Below the pieces are notes generated by a model. That model did no database searches. It was not told the DNA's origin and saw only the letters and a list, made by a program, of their open reading frames with translations. Below, piece by piece: positions 24,149 through 32,451 of a stretch of DNA of 36,006 bases. Each line of letters opens with the position of its first letter. Position 1 is the first letter of the stretch. This DNA is from Prevotellaceae bacterium (GTDB taxonomy: Bacteria; Bacteroidota; Bacteroidia; Bacteroidales; Bacteroidaceae). A program made the position numbers and the translations under genes. The stretch is taken from NCBI GenBank assembly GCA_030531085.1, contig JAUNOM010000026.1, positions 1 through 36,006 of the forward strand. Reading direction: 5' to 3'.

Positions 24149-24298
24149 TTCATTCAAAGTATACATGACATCATTTCCTGCCCGTAACGACACAGCAAAG
24201 GTACGAATAAAATAGAAATATTCTGATTATGAGTATTGTATACAATAAAAGCGACATTGCAGCGTTATCTTTATTATGAAGAAAAGAAGGGGGAGGCA

Positions 24299-24340
24299 AT
24301 GACATATCATCATGAAACTGCCAGACCTCTAAACAACTAA
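24299..24340 (+). CDS. Possible 13-codon leader frame upstream of GH95
   Basis: The frame reads MTYHHETARPLNN and is preceded by GGGGGAGGCA, a stronger ribosome-binding site than the GH95 gene itself has. An eight-codon frame (24276-24302) ends across its ATG as ATGA. If translated, it could couple or modulate translation of the GH95 gene 19 bases later. It is too short to call on sequence alone. Confidence 0.2.
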   Translation: MTYHHETARPLNN

Positions 24341-24359
24341 ACCACAAAACAACTAATCA

Positions 24360-26810
24360 ATGAACAGACGAACACTAACCACCATCATCACACTGCTGCT
24401 GCTCGGAGCTACTGCCGCCACGGCGCAGAAGCTGTGGTACAGCAGGCCGGCATCGTGCTGGCTCGAGGCGCTGCCGTTAGGCAACTCACACCTTGGGGCC
24501 ATGGACTTCGGCGGCACGGAGACCGCGGAGCTGCAACTTAACGAGGAGACCTTCTGGTCCGGCAGCCCGTACAGCAACAACTCCAAGACCTCACTGCAAC
24601 ATCTGAACGAGGTCCGGCAGCTGATATTCAGCGGCAAGGAGAAGCAGGCGGCCGACATCATAAACAAGGAATTCATACCAGGCCCGCACGGAATGCGCTT
24701 CCTCACCGTTGGCAGCATGATGCTGAAGTTCCCCGGCCACGCCGCGGCCACGGACTATTACCGTGAGCTTGACCTCGGCACCGCCACCGCCACCACGCGG
24801 TATACCGTTGACGGCGTGAAGTACACACGCACCACCTTCGCCTCAATGACCGACGGCATCATCGTGATGCGCATAGAATCCGACAAGGCCGGCGCGCTGA
24901 ACATGGAGGTGGGCTATGCCTGTCCGCTGGAGAACAGCGTGACCGCAAAGAAGAATGTCCTCACCGCCACTGTGAAGAACGTGGAACAGGAGGGCATCAA
25001 GGCCGGACTGACGGCGCAGTGTGTCATGCAGGTCATGGCCGACGGCAAGACCGCAGGCCATGACAGCACCGTGAGCGTGACGGGAGCCACCACGGTCACG
25101 GTGTACATCAGCTGCGCCACGAACTTTGTTAACTACAAGGACATCAGCGGCAATGCGCTGAAGAGGGCCAACGCCTATCTGAAGGCGGTGTCCAGGAAGT
25201 CTTACGCCGACCTGTATGCCAGCCACACCGGGGCGTACAAGAGGCAGTATGACCGTGTGAGGCTTACACTGCCCGAGGGGCGCAACGCCAAACTGGAGAC
25301 GGACAAGCGTGTGGAGCTGTTTGCCAAGGACGGCAAGGACCAGTCACTGGTGGCGCTGATGTTCCAGTACGGCCGCTATCTGCTCATATCCTCATCACAG
25401 CCCGGCGGCCAGCCGGCCAACCTGCAGGGTGTGTGGAACAACAAGATGAAGGCGCCGTGGGACAGTAAGTACACCATCAACATCAACACGGAGATGAACT
25501 ACTGGCCCGCTGACGTCTGCAACCTTGCGGAGACCGCCGAGCCGCTGTACTCCATGGTGCGCGACCTCTCCGTCACCGGTGCAAGGACAGCCCGTGAGAT
25601 GTACAACTGCGGCGGATGGGTGGCCCATCACAATACGGACCTGTGGCGCATAGCCGGTCCTGTGGACGGAGCGTCATGGGGTATGTTCCCCAACGGCGGC
25701 TCATGGCTCTCCACCCACATCTGGCAGCACTATATGTACAGCGGTGACAAGGAGTTCCTCAAGTCATACTATCCCGTACTGGCCGGTGCGGCACGCTTCT
25801 ATCTGGACTATATGCAGCGCAATCCGCGCAATGGATGGCTCGTGGCCGTGCCCTCCGTATCGCCCGAACACGGCCCTGCCGGAACGGGCACGCCTGTCAC
25901 CGCGGGCTGCACCATGGACAACCAGATAATCTTCGACGTGCTTAACAACGCCCTCAGCGCCGCCGCCGTGGCCGACCCGCAGAACACCGCCTTCGCCGAC
26001 AGCCTGCGCGCGGCCATCAGCCAGCTGCCCCCGATGCACATAGGACAGTACAACCAGCTACAGGAGTGGCTGCAGGACGCTGACAACCCGAGGGATGAGC
26101 ACCGCCACATATCCCACCTCTACGGACTGTTCCCAAGCAACCAGGTGTCGCCATACTCCAATCCGCAGCTCTTCCAGGCCGCACGCAACACGCTGTTGCA
26201 GCGTGGCGACATGGCTACAGGATGGAGTCTGGGATGGAAGACGTGCTTCTGGGCGAGGATGCTGGACGGCAACCACGCGCACAGGATTATATCCAATATG
26301 CTGCACCTGCTGCCTAACGAGGGCATGGAGAAGCAGTACCCCGACGGAAGGACGTTCCCTAATCTCTTCGACGCGCATCCGCCATTCCAGATAGACGGCA
26401 ACTTCGGCGTCACGGCCGGCATAGCCGAGATGCTGGTGCAGAGCCATGACGGCGCGCTGCACCTGCTGCCCGCACTGCCCGACGCATGGCAGAAGGGCGA
26501 GGTGTCCGGACTGATGGCGCGCGGCGGCTTCGTCATCGACAACATGACATGGAACGGGCAGCAGCTGGACAAGGTGACGGTGACGTCAAGGCTTGGAGGC
26601 AACCTGCGACTGCGCTCATACGTGCAGCTGAAGGGCGAGGGTCTGAAGCCGGCAAAGGGTGCTAACGCCAACCCGTTCTATCCCGTGGCCGACATAAAGG
26701 CGCCCGTGGTGAGCGGCAAAATCAATCCACAGCAGCCCATGTTGTACAAGGTATACGAGTATGACATCGAGACGCAGTCCGGAAAGCAGTACACCTTCAC
26801 ACGGTTATAG
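24360..26810 (+). CDS. GH95-family glycoside hydrolase (alpha-L-fucosidase or alpha-L-galactosidase)
   Basis: The 816-residue exported enzyme has a signal peptide (residues 1-22, ending ATAQ). An N-terminal beta domain has the family pattern W..ALPLGNSHLGAM, then LQLNEETFWSG. An (alpha/alpha)6 barrel follows with N374-x-N376 in NINTEMNYW, E503 in SVSPEHGPAG and D679 in FQIDGNFG. By comparison with the Bifidobacterium AfcA enzyme these should be the Asn pair, the acid and the base. It would remove terminal alpha-1,2-linked L-fucose (or L-galactose) from mucin-type or plant glycans in the periplasm. It is a single gene without SusC/D neighbours in the window and is GC-rich compared with the operon on its right. 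Confidence 0.93.
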   Translation: MNRRTLTTIITLLLLGATAATAQKLWYSRPASCWLEALPLGNSHLGAMDFGGTETAELQLNEETFWSGSPYSNNSKTSLQHLNEVRQLIFSGKEKQAADIINKEFIPGPHGMRFLTVGSMMLKFPGHAAATDYYRELDLGTATATTRYTVDGVKYTRTTFASMTDGIIVMRIESDKAGALNMEVGYACPLENSVTAKKNVLTATVKNVEQEGIKAGLTAQCVMQVMADGKTAGHDSTVSVTGATTVTVYISCATNFVNYKDISGNALKRANAYLKAVSRKSYADLYASHTGAYKRQYDRVRLTLPEGRNAKLETDKRVELFAKDGKDQSLVALMFQYGRYLLISSSQPGGQPANLQGVWNNKMKAPWDSKYTININTEMNYWPADVCNLAETAEPLYSMVRDLSVTGARTAREMYNCGGWVAHHNTDLWRIAGPVDGASWGMFPNGGSWLSTHIWQHYMYSGDKEFLKSYYPVLAGAARFYLDYMQRNPRNGWLVAVPSVSPEHGPAGTGTPVTAGCTMDNQIIFDVLNNALSAAAVADPQNTAFADSLRAAISQLPPMHIGQYNQLQEWLQDADNPRDEHRHISHLYGLFPSNQVSPYSNPQLFQAARNTLLQRGDMATGWSLGWKTCFWARMLDGNHAHRIISNMLHLLPNEGMEKQYPDGRTFPNLFDAHPPFQIDGNFGVTAGIAEMLVQSHDGALHLLPALPDAWQKGEVSGLMARGGFVIDNMTWNGQQLDKVTVTSRLGGNLRLRSYVQLKGEGLKPAKGANANPFYPVADIKAPVVSGKINPQQPMLYKVYEYDIETQSGKQYTFTRL

Positions 26811-26817
26811 GTTTTAG

Positions 26818-26897
26818 GTTGTTTAGTGGTTTGGTTGATAGTTCTTTTGGTTATGAGTAATGGATTTGTAGGCTATCGACCAAACCACTAAAACAAC
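26818..26897. terminator. Long bidirectional hairpin between GH95 gene and the peptide operon
   Basis: The arms at 26818-26841 and 26873-26897 pair over about 24 bases (core AGTGGTTTGGT/ACCAAACCACT) with one bulged A and a G-U pair, around a 31-base loop. Convergent genes end at 26810 and 26917, so the hairpin can stop transcription from both sides. Confidence 0.75.
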
Positions 26898-26916
26898 AAA
26901 TTTTGCCAGTCCCACT

Positions 26917-27672
26917 TTATATAAAATCCGCAATTTCCAGATTTTTTATGGGATGGTAGAAGGTGTTAGGTTGCAGTTCATTTATATATTTATATTCATA
27001 CACTTCAGCAGATCCCCATGATACTATAAAGCGATAGCCATAGTTTTCAAATTGGCGTATATTTAGCATTTTGTTGTATGCAAGGGTAGGTAATAGAAAT
27101 TCATAATAAAAAGAATCGTTATCTTGCATAAACAGTTCCAGCTCATCCAAAAAGCTCTTACTGAGGTATGCCAATTGACTCCAAGCAAAATACAGACGGT
27201 CAAATGGATTATTGTTTATGTACTTTATAGGCCAGTGATGTTGCGGACCACCTTCCACATCAGTGGCGATATGAATATAGTCCACATCACTATCAGAGTC
27301 CATTAGTTTTAGAAAACTACGGAATTCACCATTTAAAATGATATCATTCTCCATTAGCATATAATGACTGTATCTTTTCCCTTTGGCATATTTCAACAGA
27401 GCTACAAGGGGATTGGGCAGCAAATGATCCTGTTTATGAAAGAACCCCTGAAGTTTTGTGGAGTCAAACGTGTAAAAGTTAGTGCCGTAGCAATTATCTG
27501 TATCCATCTTAGACGTGGCTGTGTCATACAGGACTACCAAGTCCATGATACCTTCTGCCGCAGTCTTCAGGAATTTCAGATACCGCATTATATCATTATC
27601 CATCCTATGTGTGACGAATACTAAACAATTTCTTCTGTTTGAATTCTGATCCTGTGTATTATTGTTACTCAT
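26917..27672 (-). CDS. Glycosyltransferase-like protein
   Basis: The 251-residue cytoplasmic protein has a GT-A-like alternation of strands and helices: CLVFVTHR at residue 16, DLVVLYD at 44, then YSHYMLMENDIILNG with E108-N-D110 in the place of the DxD metal/nucleotide-sugar motif. Later segments include DYIHIATD and FAWSQLAYLSKSFLDEL, a pattern seen in small Bacteroidales glycosyltransferases. No signal peptide or membrane helix is present. It is the last gene of the operon, six bases after glf. It probably uses a nucleotide sugar, possibly UDP-galactofuranose given its neighbour; the acceptor is unknown. Confidence 0.65.
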   Translation of the reverse strand: MSNNNTQDQNSNRRNCLVFVTHRMDNDIMRYLKFLKTAAEGIMDLVVLYDTATSKMDTDNCYGTNFYTFDSTKLQGFFHKQDHLLPNPLVALLKYAKGKRYSHYMLMENDIILNGEFRSFLKLMDSDSDVDYIHIATDVEGGPQHHWPIKYINNNPFDRLYFAWSQLAYLSKSFLDELELFMQDNDSFYYEFLLPTLAYNKMLNIRQFENYGYRFIVSWGSAEVYEYKYINELQPNTFYHPIKNLEIADFI

Positions 27673-27678
27673 TTCTTT

Positions 27679-28788
27679 CTATTTTTCTTTTTTCCAAGAA
27701 TCCAATGCACTTTTTATAACTTCATCCATATTGTAATATTTATATTCAGCCAATCGTCCACCAAATATAACATCTCTCATATTCTCTGCTAGTAATTTGT
27801 ATTTTTCGTACAGAGCGTTATTAACTTTGTCATTGACAGTATAATAAGCCTCAGTGTAATTTTGGCATTCATGTGGATATTCACGTGTTATAACAGTCCG
27901 TCCGTTGTTATACACATCGTTACCGAACATTTCGAAATGCTTGTGTTCTATGATACGCGTATAAGGCGTTTCCCTGTCAGTAAAGTTCATAATTGCCATT
28001 CCCTGATAATTCGGAATGTCCAAGATCTCATGCTCAAATTTAAGAGAGCGGTATTGTAGTCTTCCATATTGGCATTTGAAGAAATCATCAATCTTTCCTG
28101 TATACACTAATTTGTGAGCGATCTTTTTCCACTCCTTGTCAAGTCCATTAAAGAAATCTGTGTCAGTTCTTATATCACTCCCCTTAAGCAAATTCTCTAT
28201 CAAAGGATTATAGCCATTAACAGGAATACCTTGGTAAGTGTCATTAAAGTAATTGTTATCATAACTCATTCTCACAGGTAGTCTCTGTATTATGAAAGGA
28301 GGAAGCTCTCTGCATGGCTTTCCCCATTGTTTTTCTGTATATCCCTCTATCAGTTTCTTGTAAATGCTGTGTCCTACGAGTGACAAAGCCTGCTCCTCGA
28401 GGCTGTGTACTGCGCCTTTGTACCGTTGTGACTCAAGTTCTTTCTTTGCCGCGGTAGGAGTCTCCGTTCCCCACATCTCGTAGAATGTGTTCATGTTAAA
28501 AGGAAGGCTGTATAGTTTGCCGTTATAGTTTGCCTTTGTGTTCAGTACGAAGCGGTTAAACTTAACAAAGCGATTTACGAAATCCCAAACCTCTGACATA
28601 GAAGTATGAAATATGTGCGGGCCATATTCATGGACGTTTATACCATGAATATTTTTACAATATACATTTCCTCCCACATGTTTTCGCTTGTCTATTACTA
28701 TACATGATTTGCCTGCTTGTTGTGCACACCATGTAAAAGTGGCACCGAATAGTCCTGAACCTACTATGAGATAATCATATTTCCGCAT
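27679..28788 (-). CDS. glf: UDP-galactopyranose mutase
   Basis: The 369-residue flavoenzyme converts UDP-galactopyranose to UDP-galactofuranose. The N-terminal FAD site is YLIVGSGLFGA (G10-S-G12-x-x-G15), then KHVGGNVY and HEYGPHIFHTS. Substrate and flavin residues are recognisable in FNRFVLNTKANYNGKLYSLPFN (split by variable positions), YTEKQWG, RLPVRMSYDNNYF and the C-terminal FGGRLAEYKYYNMD. I chose the ATG at 28788, ten bases after the upstream stop; an overlapping ATG at 28821 would add eleven residues before the conserved start. It lies between two glycosyltransferase-like genes, so galactofuranose is the likely sugar used in this operon. Confidence 0.95.
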   Translation of the reverse strand: MRKYDYLIVGSGLFGATFTWCAQQAGKSCIVIDKRKHVGGNVYCKNIHGINVHEYGPHIFHTSMSEVWDFVNRFVKFNRFVLNTKANYNGKLYSLPFNMNTFYEMWGTETPTAAKKELESQRYKGAVHSLEEQALSLVGHSIYKKLIEGYTEKQWGKPCRELPPFIIQRLPVRMSYDNNYFNDTYQGIPVNGYNPLIENLLKGSDIRTDTDFFNGLDKEWKKIAHKLVYTGKIDDFFKCQYGRLQYRSLKFEHEILDIPNYQGMAIMNFTDRETPYTRIIEHKHFEMFGNDVYNNGRTVITREYPHECQNYTEAYYTVNDKVNNALYEKYKLLAENMRDVIFGGRLAEYKYYNMDEVIKSALDSWKKEK

Positions 28789-28798
28789 ATTATAGTCT

Positions 28799-29857
28799 TT
28801 ATTTCCAATCCAGCATTTCAACCAGCATCATCACACTGTATACATCCGCATCTTCATGTAGTGATAAATTTGACACACTTTCCTGAACCATCCTCATACG
28901 CAGTATGTCCCTTGTCGTTCTGTATAAGCAGAAACTTTGGTATAACTCATTTATGGGTGTGATAGAGGCAGGCATTTCATCTCGCTTAGTCTCGGACAGT
29001 TTCTGTTTTTTTTGTATATCCATAGCCATATCCTCGTATCTCTTAGCCTCGCTGATCTTACTGAACAACTTGAGAATATAGGACATACCATAGAGATTGT
29101 TGCTTTTACCAATATCATGTATGCTGATCCATTTTCTAATCTGTGCTTTTAGCCTTCTAAAGTCATCCCTATTGCAACAGAACCTGTCATTATCATCATT
29201 GGGAATATAATCATAAACGAACACCTGTGTGGCAAGGTCATATTTCTCCAGATACGCAGTCAGATTCCTATTGTGTATCATCTGGCCAGATTGTATTGGT
29301 TTAGTATGTATTACCGTAACAGCATCTATTATCGCCATATCCCTTAGTGTGGCGTTGATCAGTATGGGCCAGTGTAACTCTGCGCCCCATCCTGTCTCGT
29401 TCTCATTAAATGTAAACAACACCTTCTCCAACGCTTCTTTATCGAAGCATGGAACCATCATTTCTACAAAGTTGGTGTATCTTAGCTTACAATAGCGGTC
29501 ATGTAGAGTGTGCTCCCATGAATAGTATGACATAGTGAGTGCAGGCTGTGCTATTTTCAGATTGTATTCACGCATGACTTGGAATATAGCGTTAATGGCG
29601 TCAGTATCCATTTGTATGTCATCATCCGGAAAGAAGAAGTAATCATATTTCTCCATCATTTCAGGGTTGGCCTGTATATACTTATATATTACCCGCAGCT
29701 TATATCCCCTTATACTACATATATTCACCATTTCCTCACGGTGCATTTCTATGGAGTCATCATACACTATAAGGTGAGTGTCAAAATCGCATTCTCCACT
29801 TATCCATGACTTGTGGAGACTTGCTCTTCCTACAGCGGAAATCAGACAGTTTTTCAT
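28799..29857 (-). CDS. Glycosyltransferase-like protein, DUF707-like, with C-terminal extension
   Basis: The 352-residue protein begins MKNCLISAVGRASLHKSW and carries D78-D79-D80 in YFFFPDDDIQM, the expected metal/nucleotide-sugar motif. Residues through about 205 (QPALTMSYYSW, GWGAELHWP, VTVIHTKP) match DUF707-type glycosyltransferases. Residues about 230-352 form a helical extension not usual for a minimal enzyme of this type. No signal peptide or membrane segment is seen. It lies 27 bases after the HlyD-like gene and 10 before glf. It could attach the first sugar to the peptide or to another acceptor. The extra domain may recognise that acceptor, which is inference. Confidence 0.75.
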   Translation of the reverse strand: MKNCLISAVGRASLHKSWISGECDFDTHLIVYDDSIEMHREEMVNICSIRGYKLRVIYKYIQANPEMMEKYDYFFFPDDDIQMDTDAINAIFQVMREYNLKIAQPALTMSYYSWEHTLHDRYCKLRYTNFVEMMVPCFDKEALEKVLFTFNENETGWGAELHWPILINATLRDMAIIDAVTVIHTKPIQSGQMIHNRNLTAYLEKYDLATQVFVYDYIPNDDNDRFCCNRDDFRRLKAQIRKWISIHDIGKSNNLYGMSYILKLFSKISEAKRYEDMAMDIQKKQKLSETKRDEMPASITPINELYQSFCLYRTTRDILRMRMVQESVSNLSLHEDADVYSVMMLVEMLDWK

Positions 29858-29884
29858 ATTATGTTATATTTATAGTGTAGGCAC

Positions 29885-30268
29885 CTATCGTAGTTGCCTC
29901 GCCAGTTTTGCGTATAGACTTGTTGTGCCGCAATAAATGTAGCCATTTAGCAGAGTGTTGCAATTTACATGTGTTATCCCAGCTGTATGTATCGGGGTTA
30001 CATATAATCGTGAATAAACCTCTTCCTGTACCAGACTGTCTATCTTTACAGAAAAACTACCGTTGGCGGTCTGTTCCATTTGTATGGTATCCCCGATACA
30101 ATGATGATTGTCCTGTTTCGGACAGTACACAACGCACAGTTCGTCTAATTGTATCATTGTGACAGGTATTTTTATGTGTACCTTGAAAGTTATGAATAAT
30201 ATTACCATACCCGTAAGCATTACCATGCATACGAGTGGCATTCCGAATTTGAATAATATAGAATTCAT
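29885..30268 (-). CDS. Short HlyD-like membrane protein of the exporter
   Basis: The 127-residue protein has one transmembrane helix at about residues 8-28 (KFGMPLVCMVMLTGMVILF). A small beta-rich periplasmic domain follows with VKIDSLVQEE and GITHVNCNTLLNGYIYCG, then a basic SLYAKLARQLR end. The N-terminal anchor and the C-terminal GY.YCG...L..KL..QLR pattern resemble the two ends of HlyD-type adaptor proteins, but the hairpin and lipoyl regions are missing. It overlaps the ABC exporter gene by four bases (ATGA), so it is probably made with it and acts as a reduced adaptor. It may instead be a distinct accessory family. Confidence 0.6.
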   Translation of the reverse strand: MNSILFKFGMPLVCMVMLTGMVILFITFKVHIKIPVTMIQLDELCVVYCPKQDNHHCIGDTIQMEQTANGSFSVKIDSLVQEEVYSRLYVTPIHTAGITHVNCNTLLNGYIYCGTTSLYAKLARQLR

Positions 30269-32445
30269 TTGTCAGCCAGTTCCAATTGGTTTTTAATCAG
30301 TTTATAATAATAGCCATGCTGTTCCACCAGTTGCCGGTGACAGCCTTGTTCCACTATTCTGCCCTTACGTAGGACTATTATATTGTCCGCCTCGCGTACA
30401 GTGCTTAATCTGTGTGCAATGACAATTCTTGTATGTCCCTTGAATTGATACTTTATATTGTCCGTTATTTTCCGTTCATTTTCTGCATCAAGCGAGCTGG
30501 TCGCCTCATCCATAAACAGGTATAATGGTGATTTATAGACAGCACGTGCTATCATTATGCGCTGTCGCTCTCCGCCGCTTACTCCTATACCCTCGCTGCC
30601 TATCTTCGTCTTGGTCCCTAAAGGCAGAGACTTTATGTATTCATTTAGGCAGGCCGTGTCAATGGCTTCATTCAGACGAGCGTCATCATATTTTTCTCCT
30701 AATATAATATTACGGCAGATGGTGTCAGAGAATATGAAATTCTCCTGCATGACAATTCCCGATGCCGTGCGTATACTCCTGGCCGTTAGTTGTGTCAGAC
30801 TGTCCTCTCCAAAATAAATATGCCCCGATGTCGGTTCGTAGAATTTCAGCAGCAGTTTCAGTAATGTCGTCTTTCCGCTTCCGCTTTCACCTACTATTGC
30901 GGTCATCCTGCCGGCAGGTATCACGAACGATACATTCTTAAGGACATCCATCCCATCCGTGCCGGTATATGAGAAAGAGAGGTTCTCAATCCTTATGTCC
31001 AGTGGTTTGTCATGTCGTATGCACATATTGTGACAGTTGTCCTCATCGGGACACAGATGTACCTCCTCCGAACGCTCGAGTGATATTTTCGCATCTTGAA
31101 ACTGCTGCATAAACCCTAACAACTGAGACAGGGGGCCGTCCACCTGTCCCATAACACTGCTTATACTCATCATCATGCCTAACGTCAAATTGTCATTGAC
31201 CACCTCAGCTGCAATCCAGCAGGTTATGATGATGTTGCGCAATTGCCCGAACAACATATATCCAGTGCCCTGTATCTGACCTATTCTCAATACACGCTTG
31301 CTCATCTGGTATTGCCGTTCCTGTACGTCCTTCCATTCGTCGATCTTGAATTTCTCGTATGTATTCAGTTTTATATCTGTTATTCCTGACATAATCTCGT
31401 AGCGCTGGTTCTGTATCATACAGTTCAGCCTGAACTGCTCGTAGTCTATAGCCTTGCGCTTGTTGAAGAAATGCCACATCCATAGTATATTCAATACCGT
31501 TATGAACAGGTACGCACCTAAAATCATGGGACTGTACCACCCTATAACAGTAAGCAGGATAGGAACGGATACCAGTGAGAAGAAGGTAGAGATGGCACTA
31601 CCTGTAATGAAATCCTGTAGTCGTCCGTGATCGCCCATACGCTGCTGGTAGTCTCCCACGCTTTTTGTCTCAAAAAAAGTCATAGGCAGTCTCAGTAGTT
31701 TTGTGAGATAGTCAGACAGTATGTCTATACTGATGCGTGTGCTCATGTACAGGCTAACCCAGTTCCCTATCATTCCCATTGAGAACGAACCGAGGAAAAA
31801 GAATATCTGTGACATCAAAATGGTGACGATGAAGCTCATATCCTTTAGGCCTATACCGTCATCCACCATCACTTGTGTGAGGAATGGCGTTACCAATGAC
31901 ATGATTATTCCAGCAAGCATACCTATGGATGATTGCGTGATTTCCCATTTGTAAGGCCAGGCATAACGTTTGGCAAAACGGATGAAACTGTGTTTCTCTT
32001 TGACAGGCTGTTTCTTGTAAAAGGATTCATTGGGCTCAAGAGCTATGACTATCCCCTTTTCTCCATTCCTCCAGTATTCCTCAAAAGATTTTTCAGAGAA
32101 TACATGCCGTCCGTATGCTGGATTAGCTACATAGTATCGCCATTCCTTATACAGCCAGCTGTATTTTATCTTCTCCAGCACCACGAAATGGTTCTGTTCC
32201 CAATGCAGAATGGCGGGCAGGGGACAGTCCTCCCGCAAGGCACTGACAGTCATTTCAAATGTGGCGCTGTCCATGCCTATCTGTTTCAGTGCATCGCGTA
32301 TACCCGCTATGCTTACCCCCTCGCGTGTGAGGTGGGAGAGGCTGCGCAGATAACTCAGCGGATACAGTTTCCCGTATGCCGATGCCACCATGCGTATGCA
32401 TGCCGGCCCACAGTCCATGTTGTCAAACTGGCGTGTGAATACCAT
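30265..32445 (-). CDS. C39-peptidase-containing ABC exporter of the precursor peptide
   Basis: The 726-residue inner-membrane protein cleaves double-glycine leaders and exports the product. The N-terminal C39 domain has Q6, C12 (MDCGPAC) and H86 (WEQNHFVVL), but the usual Asp of the triad is N108 (VANPAYG). Six transmembrane helices span about residues 165-460. The ATPase domain has Walker A GESGSGKT at 519-526, signature VSGGERQR at 622-629, Walker B D646-E647 and H-loop H678. It matches the GG motif in the upstream precursor gene. The start at 32445 lies six bases after the outer-membrane gene, and it overlaps the HlyD-like gene by four bases. Confidence 0.93.
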   Translation of the reverse strand: MVFTRQFDNMDCGPACIRMVASAYGKLYPLSYLRSLSHLTREGVSIAGIRDALKQIGMDSATFEMTVSALREDCPLPAILHWEQNHFVVLEKIKYSWLYKEWRYYVANPAYGRHVFSEKSFEEYWRNGEKGIVIALEPNESFYKKQPVKEKHSFIRFAKRYAWPYKWEITQSSIGMLAGIIMSLVTPFLTQVMVDDGIGLKDMSFIVTILMSQIFFFLGSFSMGMIGNWVSLYMSTRISIDILSDYLTKLLRLPMTFFETKSVGDYQQRMGDHGRLQDFITGSAISTFFSLVSVPILLTVIGWYSPMILGAYLFITVLNILWMWHFFNKRKAIDYEQFRLNCMIQNQRYEIMSGITDIKLNTYEKFKIDEWKDVQERQYQMSKRVLRIGQIQGTGYMLFGQLRNIIITCWIAAEVVNDNLTLGMMMSISSVMGQVDGPLSQLLGFMQQFQDAKISLERSEEVHLCPDEDNCHNMCIRHDKPLDIRIENLSFSYTGTDGMDVLKNVSFVIPAGRMTAIVGESGSGKTTLLKLLLKFYEPTSGHIYFGEDSLTQLTARSIRTASGIVMQENFIFSDTICRNIILGEKYDDARLNEAIDTACLNEYIKSLPLGTKTKIGSEGIGVSGGERQRIMIARAVYKSPLYLFMDEATSSLDAENERKITDNIKYQFKGHTRIVIAHRLSTVREADNIIVLRKGRIVEQGCHRQLVEQHGYYYKLIKNQLELADK

Positions 32446-32451
32446 ATACTT

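Larger units (their letters stand above)
24016..24359. other. Gene-free stretch before the GH95 gene
   Basis: These 344 bases hold the hairpin at 24101-24148, an AT-rich stretch with a -7-like TATCTTTA at 24266-24273 that lacks a well-spaced -33 box, and two overlapping very short frames just before the GH95 gene. The last 30 bases repeat ACAACTAAAC-type units similar to the hairpin arm beyond the GH95 gene. No larger gene is supported. Confidence 0.5.

Noticed and set aside
24194-24205. Minus-strand TACCTTTG promoter-like site
   Set aside because: It fits the -7 consensus but has no -33 box and no minus-strand gene downstream before the convergent envelope operon.
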